Assembly: GCA_031283395.1 (NCBI GenBank) | Contig: JAITBV010000182.1 | Coordinates: 1 to 15,115, forward strand | Direction of reading: 5' to 3' | DNA: 15,115 nt | Source: Candidatus Adiutrix sp. | GTDB taxonomy: Bacteria > Desulfobacterota > Desulfarculia > Adiutricales > Adiutricaceae | In this document: piece by piece, positions 8,678-13,772 of the stretch | Layout of the letters: each line of letters starts with the position of its first letter | Numbering within the stretch: the stretch's first letter is position 1 | Made by a program: the position numbers and the translations under genes | Notes under the pieces: model-generated | Seen by the model: the letters and a program-made list of their open reading frames with translations, nothing else | Told to the model about the DNA's origin: nothing | Databases searched by the model: none

Positions 8678-8929
8678 TCATCTGCGATAGTGGACCGGCC
8701 CCTTGGGAGGAGGCGGCCCGGGCGAATAGAACCGATTGACAGGCGGCGGCGGCGCGGGACGGTAGGCCAGCGGCGCGGGACGGTGGACGACGGCGGGGGC
8801 CGGCGCATAATAAACGCTTCTGACCGGGGCCGCCCCGGCGTGATGGGCGTGGGGGCGGGCGTGGCCGGTTGAATGGCAACCCGCCATAAAAACCGCGGTC
8901 AAGGCCAGGAACAGGATTTTTTTAGGCAT
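8678..8929 (-). CDS. Small His/Pro-rich lipoprotein
   Basis: This is an 83-aa exported lipoprotein of unknown function. The ATG at 8929 is chosen over an in-frame start further upstream because AAAGGAGG sits just before it, and the protein then opens with a clean signal peptide (MPKKILFLALTAVFMAGC) with lipobox MAGC and C18 as the lipidated residue. The mature part is low-complexity: an HSTGHARPHAHHAG cluster (six His in about 15 residues), then repeated Pro/Ala/Tyr/Arg motifs (YYAPAP, HRPAP, YRPAP), and a Pro-rich end. It resembles small metal- or cell-wall-associated surface lipoproteins, but no family is recognised. A candidate sigma-54 promoter lies directly upstream and the glycine-zipper gene follows. 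Confidence 0.72.
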   Translation of the reverse strand: MPKKILFLALTAVFMAGCHSTGHARPHAHHAGAAPVRSVYYAPAPAVVHRPAPLAYRPAPPPPVNRFYSPGPPPPKGPVHYRR

Positions 8930-8959
8930 GGTCGTTCCTCCTTTGCAGGGATATAACAC

Positions 8960-8976
8960 TACAAAGGCCGTGCCAA
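8960..8976 (-). promoter_or_regulatory. Candidate sigma-54 (-24/-12) promoter for the lipoprotein pair
   Basis: The - strand reads TTGGCACGGCCTTTGTA. This matches the sigma-54 consensus yTGGCACG-N4-TTGCW at every position except TTGT for TTGC in the -12 element. The predicted start (about 8949) leaves a leader of about 20 nt containing the AAAGGAGG ribosome binding site, which is a sensible layout. Confidence 0.6.
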
Positions 8977-9139
8977 GTCGACGCCATGCAATAATTACTT
9001 AATTTTATGGGTAAAAACAAACCAAGACCGACCAGATTTTACAATATGCCCCAAAATTACCCATCCTCACCGCATAAAAATTACTCACTCCCGCCCGGCT
9101 GGCCGCCATCCATAAAGAAGATGAACCGAAAAATGAGGT

Positions 9140-9595
9140 TCAGGCGGGCCGGCTTATGTAAGCCTGGTGGTCGGGCGGAACGGCCTGGTAATCACCGTCA
9201 AAGAGTTCCGAGGATATCACGTAGTCGGCCGTGGAGCGGGTGCAGGCCACGACGATATTGGCAATGGTCGAAAGGCGGATGAGGGCCTTTATGTCCACGT
9301 CGTGGGGCTGCATGGTCATGGGGTCGGTGAAGAAGATGAGTATGTCCAGCCGGCCCTCGGCAATAAGGGCCCCCATTTGCTGGTCGCCGCCCAAGGGGCC
9401 GGATTTCAGGCAGGTGAGGTCCAAAGCCAGGTCGGGATATTGCTCGGTGAATATCTGCCGTATGCGGTTTCCGGTGGTGCCGGTGCATACCAGCCGATGA
9501 TGAGCGAGACGGAGGGCGTTGAAAGCCGCCCATTCGATCATATCTTTCTTACAGGCGTCATGGGCGATCAGCCCGATGACTTTCCGCCGTTTCAT
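9140..9595 (-). CDS. mgsA: Methylglyoxal synthase
   Basis: MgsA converts dihydroxyacetone phosphate to methylglyoxal and phosphate, a bypass of lower glycolysis used under phosphate limitation or sugar-phosphate overload. The 151 aa match the family size. Catalytic and binding residues are visible: AHDACK (H12, equivalent to E. coli H19), SGPLGGDQQ with the catalytic base D71, FTDPMTMQPHDVD with H98 and D101, and the conserved helix segment ALIRLSTIANIVVA. The start at 9595 is preferred over an in-frame start 30 nt upstream because GGAGGAGG precedes it. It is transcribed alone, from a promoter near 9697-9724. The 120-130 nt after the stop hold no clear terminator. Confidence 0.95.
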   Translation of the reverse strand: MKRRKVIGLIAHDACKKDMIEWAAFNALRLAHHRLVCTGTTGNRIRQIFTEQYPDLALDLTCLKSGPLGGDQQMGALIAEGRLDILIFFTDPMTMQPHDVDIKALIRLSTIANIVVACTRSTADYVISSELFDGDYQAVPPDHQAYISRPA

Positions 9596-9664
9596 TTTTT
9601 CCTCCTCCGCTCCCTGGCGCAACATCCGGCCACACGGCCAAACATTTAAATATTACAATATCTT

Positions 9665-9692
9665 ATATGGCAGAGAACCATATTTGATATGG
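9665..9692. promoter_or_regulatory. ATATGG/CCATAT inverted half-sites at the mgsA start
   Basis: Three 6-bp half-sites, ATATGG (9665-9670), CCATAT (9678-9683) and ATATGG (9687-9692), form two overlapping inverted repeats immediately downstream of the mgsA -10 box. The position suits a repressor operator; the regulator is unknown. Confidence 0.4.
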
Positions 9693-9696
9693 CTAA

Positions 9697-9724
9697 AATA
9701 TAATTCACTTTTCTAAATAGTCAA
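9697..9724 (-). promoter_or_regulatory. Sigma-70-type promoter of mgsA
   Basis: On the - strand TTGACT (-35, 9719-9724) and TATATT (-10, 9697-9702) are 16 nt apart, each 5/6 to consensus. The transcript would start near 9690, giving a leader of about 95 nt. Confidence 0.6.
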
Positions 9725-9773
9725 GACTTTAGTTACTCCCCCAATTACTCACCTGGCCGATTCGGAGGATAAA

Positions 9774-10094
9774 TCAGCGTTGCCATTTGTCGGTCAGGGC
9801 TTTTTCCACCGCTTCACCGATTAGCCTTTCTATATTTCCAGCAAGGGTATCGTGAAGTTTTTCCATTGCGCTTTCAGGAGAATGTTTTACCTGAAAAAGC
9901 TCATACGCCTCAATTTCTAAAGCCCTGGCAATGCGTTCCAGCACTTCCGGGGTTGGAAATTTTCTGGAAACCTCAATCATGGCAATGTATTGTGTTGAAA
10001 TATTGGCTTTTTCCGATAACTTGGCTTGAGAAAGACCGCATTTTTTACGGTTTTCCTTCAAATTATTCGCCAGAATATCCCGGAGATTGGCCAT
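9774..10094 (-). CDS. XRE-family helix-turn-helix transcriptional regulator
   Basis: This is a 106-aa protein with a Cro/C1-type helix-turn-helix at about residues 8-65: NLKENRKKCGLSQAKLSEKA, then STQYIAMIEVSRKFPTPEVLERIARALEI, the classic five-helix pattern (LSQ..LA..., .S..YI..IE.G....P....L..IA.AL). A short C-terminal helix (about 75-105, Glu/Lys-rich) may serve in dimer formation. The weak ribosome binding site AGGTAATGG lies before ATG. It is divergent from the nuclease-methyltransferase fusion gene across a 218-bp region packed with repeats, the arrangement of controller (C) proteins of restriction-modification systems, which also are small XRE proteins. A controller or repressor role for that module is inference. 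Base composition is AT-richer than in the housekeeping genes to the left. Confidence 0.9.
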   Translation of the reverse strand: MANLRDILANNLKENRKKCGLSQAKLSEKANISTQYIAMIEVSRKFPTPEVLERIARALEIEAYELFQVKHSPESAMEKLHDTLAGNIERLIGEAVEKALTDKWQR

Positions 10095-10121
10095 TCCATT
10101 ACCTATTTTGCCTAAAAGACA

Positions 10122-10149
10122 AGGATAAACGCTTAATAGTATTTGACAA
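10122..10149 (-). promoter_or_regulatory. Candidate promoter of the XRE gene
   Basis: The - strand has TTGTCA (-35, 10144-10149), a 16-nt spacer and TATCCT (-10, 10122-10127; 4/6). The -35 overlaps the -35 of the opposing promoter by five bases. The CTAAAAGAC box (10112-10120) covers the expected start site, consistent with autoregulation. Confidence 0.45.
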
Positions 10150-10171
10150 GCGTCTTTTAGTTATATAAAAT
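10143..10171 (+). promoter_or_regulatory. Sigma-70-type promoter of the nuclease-methyltransferase gene
   Basis: On the + strand TTGACA (-35, 10143-10148, perfect) is followed after 17 nt by TAAAAT (-10, 10166-10171, 5/6). The GTCTTTTAG box (10152-10160) lies in the spacer, where a bound regulator would block polymerase. The leader to the ATG at 10313 would be about 135 nt and holds further inverted repeats. Confidence 0.6.
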
Positions 10172-10176
10172 TGTCT

Positions 10177-10220
10177 ATTAGATATTTATTTACGCCTGCA
10201 GCGAGCGCTAAATATCTAAT
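10177..10220. repeat. 12-bp perfect inverted repeat
   Basis: ATTAGATATTTA (10177-10188) is exactly complementary to TAAATATCTAAT (10209-10220), with a 20-nt spacer that is GC-rich in its second part. It would lie in the leader of the fusion-gene transcript, so it could be an mRNA hairpin or a DNA binding site. It has no T-run, so it is not a standard terminator. Confidence 0.6.
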
Positions 10221-10252
10221 TGCTTAATTATTTATCGTCATATTGGGCGATT

Positions 10253-10283
10253 GCCTTGAAGGCCGCTCAAATCTCCTTGAAGG
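10253..10283. repeat. Tandem CCTTGAAGG palindromes, 21 bp apart
   Basis: CCTTGAAGG (itself a CCTT-n-AAGG palindrome) occurs at 10254-10262 and 10275-10283, with the first copy extended to GCCTTGAAGGC. Spacing is two helical turns, as expected for two dimers on one DNA face, 30 nt before the fusion gene. Confidence 0.5.
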
Positions 10284-10312
10284 TGTTGAAAATCTCTCAT
10301 GAGATATAGCAA

Positions 10313-11641
10313 ATGGATGGCGGGGGTTTGAAGAGGAATATGCTGTTTGATATAGGAGAAAAAAAACAAAAGAACAAGCAATACATCTATATTATTCAGG
10401 CGCTATTAGAACCTGCTAAATGCAAAATAGGCAAGACCAATAACCTCGAGCGCCGATTACGGGATTACAATAATATGACGGGTGTATCAAAGGATAACCC
10501 GTATTTTTATTTATTCACCTGTGAAGTCAAAAATATGCGGGAGGTTGAAAACGCTATAAAGGCGGAATTTATCATTCAACGTGAAGAATCAAGCAAGGAA
10601 ATATATTTCTATAACTCCGCTTTGTTTAATGGGTATGTGGCATTCATAAAATCTCATAGCCAGTTTACCAAAGAGATTTTCACTAAACCAGAGGATAAAA
10701 AACGTGTTATAAAGATTGTCAAAAAAACAACCCCATCATTGAAAGAGAGAGGATTATCGCAACAAAACGTAATGCAAAAGGCACAGAGAAAAGACAATGA
10801 TGAATTTTATACCCGGCTTGAGGATGTTGAAAAAGAATTGTCCATGTATCCTAAAAGCATTTGGAGAAATAAAACCGTGTTTTGTAATTGCGATGACGCT
10901 GTTGACAACAACGCCAAAAACACATCGGCATTCGCATTATACTTTCTGGAACACTTTAAAGAATTGGAATTGAAAAAGCTTATATGCACACACTATAGTG
11001 GGATGGTTGATTTATTTAATCAAGGTATACGGGGATATGTGTTCACAAAGACTGGCTATAAGGAATTCAAAGAATTTCCAGATGGGTATATGGGCAGTTT
11101 TGACGATGATCTGTCATTGAAGATTCTAAAAGAGGATGCGGATATAGTATGCACTAATCCACCTTTTTCAAGAATGAGGGACTATTGGAAAATAACCATT
11201 GAAAGCAAAAAGCTGTTTTTGATTATTTCTAATATAGCAAACCCAATAACAAACGCTTTTATTCCGTATTTCTATGAAGGTAAAGTTAAGCCAGGTTATA
11301 ATCGCATAGACTATTTTCTGAACCCTAAAAGGGAACTTGTGGATGCTTCTGGACACTGGTTTACAAATTTTCCTATAAGAAACAGGCCAAAATATAAACA
11401 CCTGAAAATTGTTCCATTAAAAGAGATTCCGGAAAAATACAAAAAATTTGATGATTCCAAAATGCTTATTGTTGACCATTGCTATATTCCAAGTGATTAC
11501 AAAAAACCGTTTATAGTTTCCGCCCGCCCAATCCTAAATGGCCTATTGGAAAAGGGCTATTCAATAGTTCAGGATCGGGGATATATTCCCTATGTCAGCG
11601 GGAAGGAGTGTTTTAGAAGAGTTATGGTTAAAAGGGATTAG
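10313..11641 (+). CDS. GIY-YIG/T5orf172-like nuclease domain fused to EcoRI-type adenine DNA methyltransferase
   Basis: This is a 442-aa two-domain protein. Residues about 22-112 look like the GIY-YIG superfamily in its T5orf172/MUG113 form: YIYII (24-28), then CKIGKTNNLERRLRDYN (37-53) with the conserved Arg in the helix (R47/R48), EVENAIKAEF with the metal-ligand Glu (E79), and KEIYFYN (95-101). A basic linker follows (about 120-160). Residues about 160-440 match the M.EcoRI family of N6-adenine methyltransferases: DEFYTRLEDVEKEL (163-176), VFCNCDD (189-195), LKKLICTHYSG (220-230), ADIVCTNPPFSRMRDYW (276-292) with catalytic NPPF at 282-285, then LFLIISN. A separate restriction gene is not seen nearby. 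The ATG at 10313 has a weak ribosome binding site; M10 (10340), just after AGAGGAAT, is an alternative and loses no domain. It is divergent from an XRE gene and AT-rich, so probably acquired. The protein may cut and methylate DNA; nuclease activity is inferred from residues only. Confidence 0.87.
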   Translation: MDGGGLKRNMLFDIGEKKQKNKQYIYIIQALLEPAKCKIGKTNNLERRLRDYNNMTGVSKDNPYFYLFTCEVKNMREVENAIKAEFIIQREESSKEIYFYNSALFNGYVAFIKSHSQFTKEIFTKPEDKKRVIKIVKKTTPSLKERGLSQQNVMQKAQRKDNDEFYTRLEDVEKELSMYPKSIWRNKTVFCNCDDAVDNNAKNTSAFALYFLEHFKELELKKLICTHYSGMVDLFNQGIRGYVFTKTGYKEFKEFPDGYMGSFDDDLSLKILKEDADIVCTNPPFSRMRDYWKITIESKKLFLIISNIANPITNAFIPYFYEGKVKPGYNRIDYFLNPKRELVDASGHWFTNFPIRNRPKYKHLKIVPLKEIPEKYKKFDDSKMLIVDHCYIPSDYKKPFIVSARPILNGLLEKGYSIVQDRGYIPYVSGKECFRRVMVKRD

Positions 11642-11642
11642 C

Positions 11643-11701
11643 CAGTTTTCGAATAAATAAAAAGGAGACTATTATGGCTAGATGTCCTTTATTCAAAACT
11701 G
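11643..11701 (+). promoter_or_regulatory. Inverted repeat enclosing the ribosome binding site and start of a small ORF
   Basis: CAGTTTT-C-GAATAAA (11643-11657) pairs with TTTATTCAAAACTG (11688-11701): 14 bp with a single bulged C. The 30-nt loop (11658-11687) contains AAAGGAG and the ATG of the small Cys-rich ORF. It may control translation or mRNA stability. It is not a terminator, since no T-run follows. Confidence 0.5.
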
Positions 11702-11802
11702 ACTGTCTTGAGATGAATTGTGTTTAGTTTGATTGCCAGGTATGCAACCGCGCCACAAGAATGTTTATACTGGCGGCCACGAAATTCTGCTTCATTGACT
11801 GA
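11674..11802 (+). pseudogene. Small Cys-rich ORF interrupted by an in-frame amber codon
   Basis: A strong ribosome binding site (AAAAGGAG, 11659-11666) precedes ATG at 11674. The frame reads MARCPLFKTDCLEMNCV, then TAG (11725-11727), then FDCQVCNRATRMF and on to TGA at 11800-11802, 42 codons in all counting the amber. Cysteines lie on both sides of the TAG with zinc-site-like spacing (C4, C11, C16, C21, C24), so the real product seems to span the stop. A TGG (Trp) to TAG change is the simplest history. Other readings are a true 17-aa peptide, UAG read-through or pyrrolysine use, or a sequencing error. It starts 32 nt after the stop of the fusion gene and so could share its transcript. No family is recognised with confidence. 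Confidence 0.4.
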
Positions 11803-12106
11803 AAGAACGGTTTTGACCTTAGCTTCCCGTTCCTCATTTCTCCAACACTCCTCTCGCCGTCTGCTGGCCTCCAGGGGGGCAGGCCAAACAAACAGATTGA
11901 CAAATAGCCCAAATAGATACAATGTTAATTTTAAGCTTACGCATAAGGTGAATATCGGGGCATTTTGCGGCTCCGCCGCGCCCAAGCCGCGGCAGCCGGA
12001 GGGCATCATTCCAAACAGGGATTCCGACGGCTTTATGCGGAAGCGCCTGACCCGCGTTTCAGAGCGTATTTCAATGAAAAACTCTACTATTCAGGAGGTT
12101 GGCCTT
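11803..12106. other. Gene-free stretch before the DUF2846-like lipoprotein
   Basis: About 300 bp without a convincing gene. The frame of the downstream lipoprotein is open back to 11720, and the - strand is open over 11689-12009, but neither has a ribosome binding site or recognisable residues, and the lipoprotein has its own clear start. A short GCGGC-TCC-GCCGC hairpin lies near 11967-11980. The AT-rich first half (AATTTTAAGC near 11930) could hold a promoter; none is clear. Confidence 0.4.
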
Positions 12107-12679
12107 ATGCGGAAGTTGATGCTGTTTTTGGCGGTTTCGGTGATGGCTATGACCGGATGTGCCAGCAAGCACATGGATGTGGCGGTAATACAACAAAATG
12201 AAGGAGCCCTGGCTAAAAATCAGGCGGCTATCGTCTTTTTCAGGGATACGATTTTGGGCGCCGCAATTCAAGCCCCAATAATCGAAAGCCTGGATAAAGA
12301 TATCTCTTTTGTAGGTATAGTTTCGGCAAATACCAAGGTGTTGCATAAAACCACACCTGGCAAACATTACTATGTGGTTGGCGGGGAAGGTTCAAATCTG
12401 CTTGAGGCAGACCTGGCCCCTCAAAAATTTTATTATGTGCGCGTAAGCCCCAAAATGGGTTTTTGGAAAGCGAGATTTGCCTTTGAACCAATAACCGCCG
12501 ATGATGAAAAGTTGCAAAAGGCGTTATCCGGCTGCAATTGGGCTACCGCGGGGGCGTCCGCCCAAACCTGGTTTAAAAACAACAAAAGTAACCTGCAAAG
12601 CAAATCAGATGCCGCCGCCGGAAAAGAAAGCAAGGCAATTCTCAGGCCGGAAAACGGTTTTGGTATGCTGATTCAATAA
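12107..12679 (+). CDS. DUF2846-like lipoprotein
   Basis: This is a 190-aa exported lipoprotein. The ATG at 12107 is chosen because AGGAGG (12093-12098) lies 8 nt before it and the protein then opens with a signal peptide (MRKLMLFLAVSVMAMTGC) with lipobox MTGC and C18 lipidated. The body reads QAAIVFFRDTILGAAIQAPI (residues 39-58), then IVSANTKVLHKTTPGKHYYV, EGSNLLEADLAPQKFYYVRV and FWKARFAFEPI. This beta-rich pattern, with a PGKH turn and a KFYYVRV strand, is like the DUF2846 family of bacterial lipoproteins, whose function is not known. A polar Asn/Lys/Ser C-terminal stretch follows (about 150-180). Assignment to DUF2846 is by pattern only. A REP-like hairpin follows the stop. Confidence 0.8.
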   Translation: MRKLMLFLAVSVMAMTGCASKHMDVAVIQQNEGALAKNQAAIVFFRDTILGAAIQAPIIESLDKDISFVGIVSANTKVLHKTTPGKHYYVVGGEGSNLLEADLAPQKFYYVRVSPKMGFWKARFAFEPITADDEKLQKALSGCNWATAGASAQTWFKNNKSNLQSKSDAAAGKESKAILRPENGFGMLIQ

Positions 12680-12701
12680 GGTTTGTGTTTTATTTGCCTT
12701 A

Positions 12702-12730
12702 TGGACCCCGGCTTTCGCCGGGGTGACGGG
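12702..12730. repeat. REP-like palindromic element
   Basis: TGGACCCCGGCTTTCGCCGGGGTGACGG (12702-12730) forms a 7-bp stem CCCCGGC/GCCGGGG with a TTTC loop between TGGA and TGACG. This is the layout of the widespread TGGAnnCC...GGnnTGACG intergenic repeats found in many bacteria. No T-run follows, so it is not a classic terminator, though it may protect the 3' end of the lipoprotein mRNA. Confidence 0.55.
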
Positions 12731-12981
12731 GGAGGAGGCCCGTCAGGTTTGCGTTTATAGGATTCTTCATATAGCTACCATCAATGCCCCCCCCAACCAC
12801 CCGGCCGGCTTTGAATAAAAAAGCTTGACATTCGGCCCATTATAGGCAAAAAGTTAGTTATCAAGCTATGCCCTGTATCGAGGCGGCGGCATAAGCCTGC
12901 TCCGCATTCACAGGACTGACAATGACCGCCCCTCTTGTCAAGCCCCTCTGCTGTGTGGCAAAATGGCGACATGGTCAAGAA
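12731..12981. other. Intergenic DNA without a recognised gene
   Basis: This stretch lies between the REP-like element and the hairpin at 12982. It has a C-run (12787-12794) and a 6-bp TGACAA/TTGTCA inverted repeat (12917-12922 with 12935-12940). TTGACA at 12825-12830 has no matching -10 box at proper distance. No coding signal is evident on either strand. Confidence 0.4.
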
Positions 12982-13004
12982 AGCCCCCTTCCGGGGGCTC
13001 TTTT
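12982..13004 (+). terminator. Hairpin resembling an intrinsic terminator
   Basis: AGCCCCC (12982-12988), loop TTCC, GGGGGCT (12993-12999), then CTTTT. The 7-bp GC-rich stem is good but the T-run is short. It lies just before the membrane-protein gene and argues that coding begins after it. Confidence 0.5.
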
Positions 13005-13031
13005 GGCAGGGGCCGGAAAGGCGGTGTTCTG

Positions 13032-13700
13032 ATGTCGGTGCATGGAGGGAGGGGTGGTAAGGCCGCCCACCACCACCCGAAGGCCAAGCATACTCCCGTT
13101 GCCAAGGGGAAGGACGGAAAAGCGGCGGTTTTGAAGGGCGCGCGTCCTTCCGGGCCGCCCGCGGCGCCCAACCCGCCTCCGTTCCCGCCGGCTCAACTTC
13201 CGGCTGCGGCGCCTCCGGCGCTGTCCGGAAAGGCCCGTTTCTTCCCGTGGATATTGGCCGGTTGCGCCTTTCTGGCGGGCTGGGGCTTTTCCTTCGTGGA
13301 CTGGAGCGGTTTCGGCCTGCATTTCGGGGCCGGGAAGATCGGGGAGAAGGCGGCCCTGTCGCCGGTGGGCGCCAGGCCTTACCTGGTCGATCTGGTGGAG
13401 GGCTGGAGGCAGGAGGCGGTGGGGCCGAACCTGGACCTCCTTTCGAGCCCGGACGGCAGGGCGGTGATGCTGGTGACCTATGGTCTTTCGATAGTCGCCC
13501 ACCGGGAGCTTACGGCCCCCTGGGTGTCCCGCTATTCACACTTAAGGGGGGCGGCCCCGGACAAATATGTTTCGCTGATGAGACTTTCGAGGAAGAGGGT
13601 GGCGGTGACGGTCATGGGCGACCATCCAGGCAGGGTGGCGGTGTACCGGTCCATAAGGGAGGCCCCGACGTCCGGGATGGGCGGCTGGAGAGCGAACTGA
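13032..13700 (+). CDS. Single-pass membrane protein of unknown function, His/Lys/Pro-rich N-terminus
   Basis: This is a 222-aa protein of no recognised family. The frame is open from 12963, but the ATG at 13032 is preferred because the terminator-like hairpin (12982-13004) lies in the extra part; the ribosome binding site (AAGGCGG) is only fair. Residues 1-67 are low-complexity: Gly/Lys/His (GGRGGKAAHHHPKAKH), then Pro/Ala-rich. One membrane helix follows (FFPWILAGCAFLAGWGFSFV, 70-89). With the basic N-terminus inside, the C-terminal domain (about 95-222) should face the periplasm; it has few cysteines and a strand-rich look (VMLVTYGLSIVAH, RVAVTVMGDHPGRVAVYRS). The TSCPD-protein gene begins 72 nt downstream. 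Codon usage is GC-rich, as in the host backbone. Confidence 0.65.
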   Translation: MSVHGGRGGKAAHHHPKAKHTPVAKGKDGKAAVLKGARPSGPPAAPNPPPFPPAQLPAAAPPALSGKARFFPWILAGCAFLAGWGFSFVDWSGFGLHFGAGKIGEKAALSPVGARPYLVDLVEGWRQEAVGPNLDLLSSPDGRAVMLVTYGLSIVAHRELTAPWVSRYSHLRGAAPDKYVSLMRLSRKRVAVTVMGDHPGRVAVYRSIREAPTSGMGGWRAN

Positions 13701-13772
13701 GACAATGAGGAGAGATCACCATTTTTCCGCGAGTCAGTATTTTGCAGAAAATCGTTAGGAGGTTTTGGCGCA

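Larger units (their letters stand above)
10112..10181. repeat. Three GTC(T/A)TTTAG-type boxes in the divergent promoter region
   Basis: CTAAAAGAC (10112-10120) and GTCTTTTAG (10152-10160) are exact inverted 9-mers, and GTCTATTAG (10173-10181) is a one-mismatch copy. They flank or lie inside both divergent promoters and are candidate operators for the adjacent XRE protein. Confidence 0.55.

Noticed and set aside
9079..9752. AATTACTCAC direct repeats flanking mgsA as transposition or attachment marks
   Set aside because: Only 10 bp, and mgsA is a normal housekeeping gene of host composition with no integrase near.
10112..10283. CRISPR-like array
   Set aside because: The short boxes differ in sequence and spacing and are in both orientations; no repeat-spacer pattern exists here or elsewhere in the window.
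11643..11701. Integron attC site or intrinsic terminator
   Set aside because: It lacks the attC core sites and a T-run; a translation-region hairpin fits better.
11720..12106. N-terminal extension of the DUF2846-like lipoprotein
   Set aside because: The ATG at 12107 has AGGAGG at the right distance and starts a clean lipoprotein signal peptide; the extension would bury it.
12963..13031. N-terminal extension of the membrane protein
   Set aside because: It spans a terminator-like hairpin and adds only low-complexity residues; ATG at 13032 is preferred.
13704..13757. 17-codon ORF between the membrane protein and the TSCPD gene
   Set aside because: No ribosome binding site and no recognisable residues; likely chance.
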